From positions 1 through 64,000 of the forward strand of contig JAGQHQ010000001.1 of assembly GCA_020431705.1 (NCBI GenBank): DNA of 64,000 nt, in the 5' to 3' direction. The notes beneath the pieces were generated by a model. It worked only from the letters and a program-made list of their open reading frames with translations, ran no database searches and had not been told where the DNA came from. The translations under genes and the position numbers were made by a program. Positions 57,275 through 64,000 of the stretch are shown one piece after another; position 1 is the first letter of the stretch, and each line of letters opens with the position of its first letter. This DNA is from Candidatus Dependentiae bacterium. Its GTDB lineage: Bacteria > Babelota > Babeliae > Babelales > Vermiphilaceae.

Positions 57275-57347
57275 TTGATAAAAACGTTCATTATGGCAGA
57301 CTAGACAGTAGGAAACAATCATTATAATAATCTAGTATAGGAAAGCT

Positions 57348-57944
57348 ATGGCAAAGATCGATATGACCGCGTTGCAGAAATTACGCGAAATTACCGGCCT
57401 TGGTATGATGGACTGTAAAAAAGCACTTGAAGAAACTGGTGGCGATATTGAAAAGGCAATCGATTTGCTTCGCAAAAAAGGTGCTCTTGTTGCAGCAAAA
57501 CGTTCTGGTAAAGAAACAACACAAGGTATTATACACGCATATATTCATCCTGGTAGTCAAATTGGCGTTATGGTTGAAATTAATTGCGAAACGGATTTTG
57601 TTGCAAATACTGATGATGTAAAAGCATTTGCGCACGACCTTTGTTTGCATATTACCGCACTCAAACCACTTTATTTGCAACCAGAAGATGTTGATCCAAA
57701 ATTTTTAGAGCACGAAAAAAGTATATTGAAAGATCAACTAGCCGATTCCGGAAAACCAGAAAAAATAATTAATCAGATTATTGAAGGAAAAGTAAGTAAG
57801 TTTTACTCAGAAATCTGTTTACTCAACCAAACGTTTGTAAAAAACGATCAGTTTACTGTAGACCAAGTTCTTAAAGAGTTGATTGCAAAAACAGGGGAAA
57901 ACATCAAGATCCGCCGTTTTTCTCGCTTCGAAATTGGTGCATAG
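57348..57944 (+). CDS. tsf: elongation factor Ts
   Basis: 198-aa exchange factor for EF-Tu. The N-terminal UBA-like domain MTALQKLREITGLGMMDCKKAL and the core with EINCETDFVANTDDVKAFAHD are diagnostic. It is a short EF-Ts, missing the longer second core repeat of the E. coli protein. AGGAAAGCT precedes the ATG. rpsB, its usual neighbour, is absent in this window. Confidence 0.95.
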   Translation: MAKIDMTALQKLREITGLGMMDCKKALEETGGDIEKAIDLLRKKGALVAAKRSGKETTQGIIHAYIHPGSQIGVMVEINCETDFVANTDDVKAFAHDLCLHITALKPLYLQPEDVDPKFLEHEKSILKDQLADSGKPEKIINQIIEGKVSKFYSEICLLNQTFVKNDQFTVDQVLKELIAKTGENIKIRRFSRFEIGA

Positions 57945-58633
57945 TGAATAAGTCAGTAAAAAAGCGAATTATTCTTAAACTTACCGGTGAACTTCTTAGT
58001 TCTAATACATTACAGCATGTAACTGCTCAGATTAAACATTTGAAAGCAACACACCAATTTGGCGTTGTTGTAGGCGGTGGAAATTTTTTTCGTGGAGATC
58101 AACATGGTGTCGCTCTTAATCTGTACCCATCGACTGGACATCATATCGGCATGCTTGCAACTATCATGAACGGACTCATACTTAAAGATTCGTTTACTCG
58201 GGCCAACGTACCATCGACACTTTTTTCTGCACTCGTTTGCCCTCAAGTTGCAGCACCCCTATGCCAACAAGCAATTAATAATGCGTTTGAGCAAGATCAC
58301 GTCGTAATTTTTAGTGGTGGTACTGGTACCCCATTTTTTACAACAGATACAAATGCTGTTATTCGTGCAGCACAGGTAGATGCCCAAGAAGTATGGAAAG
58401 CAACAAACGTTGATGGCATATATACAGCAGACCCTGCACGCGATAGAAATGCGCAAATGGTAAAAAATATTTCGTATGAGCAAGCGTATGATGAATCACT
58501 TGCTATAATGGATCGTACCGCATACGCTTTGGCAAGCAAACATCGTATATGTATACGAATATTTAATATTTTTGCGAGCAATGCCTTACTTAATATTGCA
58601 CAAGATAAGCAGTTTGCAAGCACTATTTCATAA
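57944..58633 (+). CDS. pyrH: uridylate kinase
   Basis: 229-aa UMP kinase of the amino-acid kinase fold. ILKLTGELL at the N-terminus (family LKLSGEAL), VVGGGNFFRG, VIFSGGTGTPFFTTD, and KATNVDGIYTADPARD. The GTG start overlaps the tsf stop by one base, so the two are coupled; the order tsf-pyrH-frr is widely conserved. Confidence 0.95.
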   Translation: MNKSVKKRIILKLTGELLSSNTLQHVTAQIKHLKATHQFGVVVGGGNFFRGDQHGVALNLYPSTGHHIGMLATIMNGLILKDSFTRANVPSTLFSALVCPQVAAPLCQQAINNAFEQDHVVIFSGGTGTPFFTTDTNAVIRAAQVDAQEVWKATNVDGIYTADPARDRNAQMVKNISYEQAYDESLAIMDRTAYALASKHRICIRIFNIFASNALLNIAQDKQFASTIS

Positions 58634-58649
58634 TCGTAAGGATATCATC

Positions 58650-59237
58650 ATGGATAAAATGACATTTATTGAAAATGACACCAAAAGTTTTGAACAAGCA
58701 ATGAAAGCACACATGCAAAGCGCTATAAAGCACTTTGAGGGTGAGCTTATAAAAATAAGAACTGGTAGAGCACACACTTCGTTAATCGAAGACATTCAAG
58801 TTGTTGCTTATGGTGGAAGTACAATGCCACTTAAACAAATTGCTGCTTTGACAGCCGCTGATGTGCGTCTATTAACCATTCAACCATGGGACGCTTCTAT
58901 CATCGATGATATAGAGCGAGCACTTAAGGCTTCTGATATTGGCATTAAACCGATTAACGATGGTAAAATTATCAAGCTTGTATTACCAGAAATGAGTACC
59001 GAAAGAAGAGATCAACTCATTAAAGTTTTACATAAAAAACTCGAAGAATGCCGTGTAGCAATTAGAAATGTTCGTAAAGAATTTAATAACCAAATTAGAG
59101 ATGCCAAAAAAGATAAAAGTATTTCTGAAAATTTCTTTAATCGTTTGGGTGACTGCCTACAAAAAGTAACCGATACATTTATCGCTCAAGCAAATCAAAT
59201 GGCAGAAAAAAAGGAAAAAGAGGTACATACTGTCTAG
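58650..59237 (+). CDS. frr: ribosome recycling factor
   Basis: 195-aa factor that splits post-termination ribosomes with EF-G. ELIKIRTGRAH, STMPLKQIAALT, IQPWD, GIKPINDGKIIKLVLPEMSTERR and RNVRKEFN are all present. The ATG at 58650 has AAGGA 8 nt upstream. An in-frame ATG at 58572 lies inside pyrH and is less likely. Confidence 0.96.
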   Translation: MDKMTFIENDTKSFEQAMKAHMQSAIKHFEGELIKIRTGRAHTSLIEDIQVVAYGGSTMPLKQIAALTAADVRLLTIQPWDASIIDDIERALKASDIGIKPINDGKIIKLVLPEMSTERRDQLIKVLHKKLEECRVAIRNVRKEFNNQIRDAKKDKSISENFFNRLGDCLQKVTDTFIAQANQMAEKKEKEVHTV

Positions 59238-59284
59238 ATTTTGTTTTTTATTAGTGGTATCATGGTTATTCAGTAAATACGAGT

Positions 59285-59371
<87 letters not shown>

Positions 59372-59451
59372 TTTGTTTTTTATTTTTTTCTACTATGCTA
59401 GACTCGGTTTAAAATCGTCAAAACCCAACTAATAATTAAAAAAGGAGTTGT

Positions 59452-60759
59452 GTGGCACTAGTAAAAAAGCAAGATTGCCCTTCTTTACGTCTAGAAATAC
59501 AATGCGAGCCGACATTTTGCCATGCCACAGTTATAGTGCCGGCATGTTTCGTAGATACAATTTATAATCATGTCACGCATGAGCAAAAAATGAATATTGA
59601 AACACAAGGGTTTGGACAAGGAAATGTTCCGGTTGATTATATCAAACAAAATTTTCATGAGCCGCTCATAGAACACTTAAAAGAATTTCTGTTCAACTAT
59701 TTTGTTATTAGTTTTTTATTTGAAGAAATACGTAATCGTAAACTTCTTGTTGCTGGCAGTCCACGTGTACTTACAATGAATGTTACCCCAGGCAAAGATG
59801 CGCATTTTTCTTTTGAACTCAGCTTGTTTCCAGAAATTCAGCTACGCGAATGGAAGTATTTCCCTTTTAATGCACCAAAACGAAAAAATTATAAAGATCT
59901 TGATAGACAAGTTGAATCATTTGTTCAGGAAGAGCGAGATTATCTCAAAACACATCAAGATAATATAGTTCATATTGGCGATTGGATTAGATTCTCTCTT
60001 TCTTTGGTTGATGAACATCAAATGCCCTTGTTAGAACATAAAGAAATTTTGTGGTTTAGAATGGGAGATGAAGAGGTTGATAATGCATTGCGCAGTATCT
60101 TTTTAGATAAAAAAACCGGCGATGTCTTTTGTTCCATAAGTCAGGATTTACAACAATTTTTTAGCCACCGTCTTGACGCACACTACACATTTTACATAGA
60201 AATTTTAGATGTACTTCATCACTCATATTTCTGTCTCGATCAATTTAAAAAACAGTTCAAATTAAAAACAAACAAAGAAATGCATCAAAAATTAATTGAA
60301 GTTTTTTCGTACCGTAACAATATTTCCCAGCGTCGCGCTATGGCAGAAGAATCACTCAAATTATTATTAAATAAACATCGATTTAATGTCCCTGTATATC
60401 TAGTAATCCGACAACAAAAACGAGTACTTAACGCAGTTAAAGCAAATCCTGATTATCATGTGTATAGGGTACAAAAAGATTTTAAAGAACGTGTGAGGCA
60501 ACTTGCAGAAAAACAAACAAAAGAAAAAGTCATTTTAGATCACGTTGCGTACAATGAAAATGTCTCTGTTTCAGATCAAGATATTAAATGTTATTTAAAT
60601 CTTCTTAATCGGCCTCGAACCAAAGAGTTTATTTATTTTGACCCACCAAGCACTAAACACAACGGACAAGAAGTTCCGATATCAGAAGAGGAATTAAAAC
60701 GAATTTGCTTGCGCGAAAAAACATTAAATCATATTATTTATCATTTAACTAAAAAGTAA
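59452..60759 (+). CDS. tig: trigger factor, ribosome-binding signature lost
   Basis: 435-aa chaperone with peptidyl-prolyl isomerase middle domain. The N-terminal signature GFRKGKVP reads GFGQGNVP near residue 53, so the Arg-Lys pair that contacts uL23 at the exit tunnel is absent. The core alignment around it (VPVDYIKQNF) is sound. The C-terminal arm with KEKVILDHVAYNENVSVSD is typical. The PPIase domain (about 150-240) is diverged. The GTG start follows AAGGAG. It may act away from the ribosome or bind through other contacts. Confidence 0.85.
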   Translation: MALVKKQDCPSLRLEIQCEPTFCHATVIVPACFVDTIYNHVTHEQKMNIETQGFGQGNVPVDYIKQNFHEPLIEHLKEFLFNYFVISFLFEEIRNRKLLVAGSPRVLTMNVTPGKDAHFSFELSLFPEIQLREWKYFPFNAPKRKNYKDLDRQVESFVQEERDYLKTHQDNIVHIGDWIRFSLSLVDEHQMPLLEHKEILWFRMGDEEVDNALRSIFLDKKTGDVFCSISQDLQQFFSHRLDAHYTFYIEILDVLHHSYFCLDQFKKQFKLKTNKEMHQKLIEVFSYRNNISQRRAMAEESLKLLLNKHRFNVPVYLVIRQQKRVLNAVKANPDYHVYRVQKDFKERVRQLAEKQTKEKVILDHVAYNENVSVSDQDIKCYLNLLNRPRTKEFIYFDPPSTKHNGQEVPISEEELKRICLREKTLNHIIYHLTKK

Positions 60760-60818
60760 TGCGCACTCAATGTATAATTCACTTATACTTTGCGTATATC
60801 AGCAAAAGGGTATAATTA

Positions 60819-61760
60819 GTGAAACAAAATACGGTAGAAAAACTTGTTATTATAGGTTCTGGCCCTGCAGGATTAACGGCATCCGTGTATGCAGCACGTG
60901 CAAATTTAAATCCTGTTGTTATAGAAGGCACAGCGCCCGGCGGCCAACTTATGGGCACTACAGCAGTAGAAAACTGGCCTGGAGAAAAAAGCATAATGGG
61001 CCCGAAATTAATGATGCAAATGCGCGAACATGCGCAACATTTTGGCACCCGATTTGTTGCTGGCAATATTACTAAAGTTGATTTTACTCAAAAGCCATTT
61101 ACTCTTTGGACAAGCAAAGATAAAGAATTAAAAGCAGAATCAGTTATTATTGCAACGGGTGCTGAACCAAAACGTCTTGGCTGCCTAGGTGAAAATGAAT
61201 ATTGGGGCAAAGGAGTAACTACTTGTGCTGTATGCGATGGGGCATTTTATCCAGATAAAGAAGTAGTCATTGTTGGTGGTGGTGATACAGCTATGGAAGA
61301 TGCCTCATTTATGACTAAATTCACTAATAAAATAACGATCATCCATATTCTTGATAAACTCACCGCTTCACACGCAATGCAAGAACGTGTTATAAACAAT
61401 CCGAACATCAAAATCATTTATAATAGCATCGTAAGTGAAATTCACGGCAATGGTAGCAAAGCAAATAAAATTATTATAACCAACCAAAACACTGGTGAAA
61501 AAACTGAAAAAATTGTTGATGCAGTATTTATCGCCATTGGATTACGCCCAAATACTCAAGTATTTAAAGGACAAATACAACTTAATGATTATGGTTACTT
61601 GCTCGTCAAAAACCATACACATACATCTATAGAAGGTGTTTTTGCAGCAGGTGACGTACATGACGACCGCTACCGCCAAGCTATCACCTCTGCCGGCGCT
61701 GGCTGTATGGCCGCACTTGATGTTGAACGATATTTAAATAGATGCAAAATTTCTAATTGA
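60819..61760 (+). CDS. trxB: thioredoxin reductase
   Basis: 313-aa FAD flavoprotein reducing thioredoxin with NADPH. The FAD site is GSGPAGLTASVYAARA, the redox pair is in CAVCDGAF, the NADPH site is VGGGDTAMEDA, and GVFAAGDVHDDRYRQ marks the C-terminal FAD motif. GTG start with AAGGG upstream. It would maintain the cytoplasmic thiol pool; the Cys-rich envelope proteins need the oxidising side, whose enzymes are not in this window. Confidence 0.96.
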   Translation: MKQNTVEKLVIIGSGPAGLTASVYAARANLNPVVIEGTAPGGQLMGTTAVENWPGEKSIMGPKLMMQMREHAQHFGTRFVAGNITKVDFTQKPFTLWTSKDKELKAESVIIATGAEPKRLGCLGENEYWGKGVTTCAVCDGAFYPDKEVVIVGGGDTAMEDASFMTKFTNKITIIHILDKLTASHAMQERVINNPNIKIIYNSIVSEIHGNGSKANKIIITNQNTGEKTEKIVDAVFIAIGLRPNTQVFKGQIQLNDYGYLLVKNHTHTSIEGVFAAGDVHDDRYRQAITSAGAGCMAALDVERYLNRCKISN

Positions 61761-61859
61761 AAATAATCCAAATGCAAAAATTGATTTGAAAAATTTTAAT
61801 TTTTGGCTTATTATAAATAACATGTTAACAAATTTGGTACCAGATAGTAGGAAATTGTC

Positions 61860-62015
61860 ATGTCAGTAACATTTTTCAGAAAAAGTCGTAAAAAACGCAA
61901 CAGAAAGCATGGTTTTAGAAAACGTATGTCTACTCGTGAGGGACGTAAGATTATAAACCGCCGTCGTGCAAAGGGTAGAAAACGTTTGTCAGTAAGAGCA
62001 AAACACGCCTCTTAA
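61860..62015 (+). CDS. rpmH: ribosomal protein bL34
   Basis: 51 aa, too short for many ORF filters. The sequence has [19 protein letters not shown] and ends with [13 protein letters not shown], the bL34 pattern. The ATG at 61860 has TAGGA upstream. A -10-like TATAAA lies at 61812-61817, 43 bp before the ATG. rnpA follows directly, as in most bacteria. Confidence 0.95.
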   Translation: MSVTFFRKSRKKRNRKHGFRKRMSTREGRKIINRRRAKGRKRLSVRAKHAS

Positions 62016-62019
62016 AACT

Positions 62020-62334
62020 GTGAAAAACTTATCTCGTTTTACTAAAAAAGAGATTAAACAATTTTTTTCGTCAGCTCGAGCAACATATAAATCGCCCGAG
62101 CTGACGATTTTAGTTAGACAAAAAACAGATTCTCATGCCCGTATTTTAATTGTTGCTTCTCGTAAAGTTGGTAACGCTCCACAACGCAATAAATTAAAAC
62201 GCCAACTGCGCGCCATCTTTTATGAGGAAAAACTCTTCCAGGGAAATCTTGACTGCGCTGTGTTATTGCGCAAAAAAGCACAGGAACTTTTATTTAAGCA
62301 GCTTAAAGAAATATTGGTACATCATGTTACATAA
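62020..62334 (+). CDS. rnpA: ribonuclease P protein component
   Basis: 104-aa protein subunit of RNase P. ILIVASRKVGNAPQRNKLKRQLR matches the RNR signature, with a basic C-terminal helix. The GTG start lies 4 nt after the rpmH stop. It overlaps yidD by 11 nt. The rnpB RNA is not in this window. Confidence 0.94.
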   Translation: MKNLSRFTKKEIKQFFSSARATYKSPELTILVRQKTDSHARILIVASRKVGNAPQRNKLKRQLRAIFYEEKLFQGNLDCAVLLRKKAQELLFKQLKEILVHHVT

Positions 62335-62527
62335 AATATTAATTTTTATACTCCGAGGTGCGCGCCCATTACTTGGCCCACAAGCACGTTGTAAATACAA
62401 AGTAGGCTGCACTGATTATGCTGTACAACAACTACAAGAAAAAAAAATATTTGTAGCTATTTGGTGCATTTTCAAACGAGTACTATTGTGTAACCCGTTT
62501 TACACACCAAAAGAACAACTACAGTAG
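62324..62527 (+). CDS. yidD: membrane protein insertion efficiency factor YidD
   Basis: 67 aa. ARPLLGPQARCKYKVGCTDYA followed by VLLCNPF matches the YidD Cys pattern (CxFxPxCSxYA...CxP). The start overlaps rnpA, typical of the rpmH-rnpA-yidD order. It assists YidC in membrane insertion. Its last 9 bases overlap the end of the convergent PhoH gene. Confidence 0.9.
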   Translation: MLHKILIFILRGARPLLGPQARCKYKVGCTDYAVQQLQEKKIFVAIWCIFKRVLLCNPFYTPKEQLQ

Positions 62528-63934
62528 CTCACTGGCAAGCTTACTTAGTTCACTTCTCTCACTTGTTTCTAGATATACCGTACCAAAGATTTCTTGTCCT
62601 TTGAATCGCTCACTCGTAACCACTAAACCGTTACTGCTAAAATCGAGATATTGAGAATCAATTTGATAAGGGTCTCCAGACAAAATAATCTTACCTCCAT
62701 CACCGACACGACTAACCAATGTCTTAACTTCATGTAGCGAAAGGTTTTGCACTTCATCTATCAAGATATATTGATACGGAATTGAACGGCCGCGCATATA
62801 CGTAATTGCCTCAAGACTTAATTTACCTTGATACACCAAATCATTAAGCGAGCGCAAACCATTGATACCACCATTTTGTTTTTTTCTACTTTTGCGGCGA
62901 CCATTACCTTTATGATCATTCTCTTGTTTTACTTCTTCTAAGTGCTGCGATACTCTGACTGAATGGAAAATACATTCTATGTTATCGTAAATAGGCAACA
63001 TCCAGCTGTGTAGTTTTTCTTCTAATGTGCCTGGCAAGTAGCCAATATCTCTGCCCAAAGGAACAACTGGACGAGAAATAAGCATTTTTTCATACGCATC
63101 TTTTACCAACAGCTTATGTAAACCTGCAAGAAGCGCTAAGAATGTTTTTCCTGTTCCTGCTGGGCCACATAAACTCACTAACTTAATATTATCATCGAGT
63201 AACAAATCAAGTGCCATAAGTTGCTGTGGATTACGCGCATGTATTGGCCATTTAAACTGTGGCTGGGTAACTCGTTTGAAAATCTCCCCACCACAATACC
63301 GGAATATTACGTAATTATAGGGATTATTCTGACTTTTTAGTAAAATAAACTGATTGACCGTTATCTCTTGTTCTTCAAGTAATTGCAACAAAACTGCTGG
63401 CATTTCTTTCTTTAATTCTACTGCTGGAACCGCAATTGATATCCACCCTTTATAAAAGGTATCATGCGTGGTTAGAGCTTGCTTGAGGTAGTCTTGTGCC
63501 TGTATACCTAATGCATCTGCTTTTAAGCGCGCATTAATATCCTTTGATATAAACCGTACATCATGACCTTTCTGCTTAAGCTCCAATGCCGTGAGCAAGA
63601 TACGGTGATCACCTATGTTCGTTTCAAAAGGAAATGTCTTCTTTTGGGTATGCATCGGCGTAAATAGCACTTTAAGTAAGCTACCATTTGGCAGTTCAAT
63701 ACCCTCACCCAAGCATCCTTTTGTGCGAATACTATCAAGATAGCGAATTGCCGCACGTGTATTGCGCCCTTTGTCTGTAGCTTCCTGCTTAAATTTGTCC
63801 AGCTCTTCTAGCACCACAATAGAAATTCCTATATGTGCTTTTTCGAATTTAAAGAGCGCTTCTGGATCATACATGAGCACATTGGTATCCAAAATATTAA
63901 ACGTTCTCCCCTGCCCTGTTGCTTGACTAGTCAT
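62519..63934 (-). CDS. PIN-PhoH ATPase (PhoH2 type)
   Basis: 471 aa. An N-terminal PIN domain (about 15-140) with LDTNVLMYDPEAL and the acidic residues of a Mg-dependent RNase. A PhoH ATPase domain follows, with Walker A CGPAGTGKTFLAL near 258 and Walker B YILIDEVQNL near 393. PIN-PhoH fusions are linked to RNA unwinding and cleavage (PhoAT in mycobacteria) but their cellular targets are poorly known. AAGGA precedes the ATG. Confidence 0.93.
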   Translation of the reverse strand: MTSQATGQGRTFNILDTNVLMYDPEALFKFEKAHIGISIVVLEELDKFKQEATDKGRNTRAAIRYLDSIRTKGCLGEGIELPNGSLLKVLFTPMHTQKKTFPFETNIGDHRILLTALELKQKGHDVRFISKDINARLKADALGIQAQDYLKQALTTHDTFYKGWISIAVPAVELKKEMPAVLLQLLEEQEITVNQFILLKSQNNPYNYVIFRYCGGEIFKRVTQPQFKWPIHARNPQQLMALDLLLDDNIKLVSLCGPAGTGKTFLALLAGLHKLLVKDAYEKMLISRPVVPLGRDIGYLPGTLEEKLHSWMLPIYDNIECIFHSVRVSQHLEEVKQENDHKGNGRRKSRKKQNGGINGLRSLNDLVYQGKLSLEAITYMRGRSIPYQYILIDEVQNLSLHEVKTLVSRVGDGGKIILSGDPYQIDSQYLDFSSNGLVVTSERFKGQEIFGTVYLETSERSELSKLASELL

Positions 63935-64000
63935 TGATTAAAATCCTTGAAAAACACCATTAATTGGACATATACAGCTATAGTAGCATATCAGAAAATA

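Overview
The window is a contiguous piece of an AT-rich bacterial chromosome with high gene density and short intergenic gaps. The gene set (gyrA, ftsK, rsmH, murF, spoVG, grpE, bL32, bL34, EF-Ts, RRF) is bacterial. The large share of signal-peptide proteins with no recognisable relatives, the Cys-rich outer-membrane barrels in tandem, and the eukaryote-like domains (ankyrin repeats, a PPP-type phosphatase, a PP2C-like phosphatase, an RMD1/DUF155 protein) suggest a small-genome bacterium living in or on a eukaryotic host. My best guess is the candidate phylum Dependentiae (TM6). This is inference from gene content; no 16S gene is present to settle it.

Layout. 1-8.3 kb: an M48-type protease whose 5' part lies at the window edge, then a mostly minus-strand housekeeping block (maf, tRNA-Gln, spoVG, rsmH, murF, ftsK, an uppP-like gene). 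8.3-19.6 kb: five plus-strand paralogous Cys-rich outer-membrane barrel genes, with one small membrane protein between the third and fourth. The first two have similar 5' leaders, each with a Shine-Dalgarno-like sequence far from any start codon. 19.6-26.9 kb: an ankyrin protein, a chagasin-like exported protein, then minus-strand lipid and translation genes (yfgM-like, gltX, fabD, acpP; rpmF, plsX and a putative exported nuclease). 27-31 kb: an exported protein with an internal 246-bp duplication and an exported PPP phosphatase. 31-40 kb: dprA, gyrA, lepA, an RMD1-family gene, grpE and small exported proteins. 40-46 kb: another barrel, a large propeller-like exported protein, and two small membrane proteins with nearly identical signal peptides. 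46-49 kb: ssb, pgsA, mnmA. 49.9-50.8 kb: a decayed IS982-like transposase carrying an inverted, decayed IS5-like fragment. 50.9-64 kb: a 954-aa exported PP2C-like protein, argS, three small exported proteins (two paralogous), tsf-pyrH-frr, tRNA-Leu, trigger factor, trxB, rpmH-rnpA-yidD and a PIN-PhoH protein.

How it works together. The core genes cover translation, chromosome segregation and topology (ftsK, gyrA), some peptidoglycan and undecaprenyl steps (murF, uppP-like) and fragments of lipid synthesis (acpP, fabD, plsX, pgsA). Roughly a third of the coding capacity is given to envelope or exported proteins, the part most likely to face the host.

Most worth follow-up: the mRNA-stabiliser-like leaders of the outer-membrane genes; the Cys-rich barrel family; the FabD homologue whose catalytic Ser is Asn; the trigger factor without its ribosome-binding signature; the two exported phosphatases of different superfamilies; and the exported PD-(D/E)XK-like protein.
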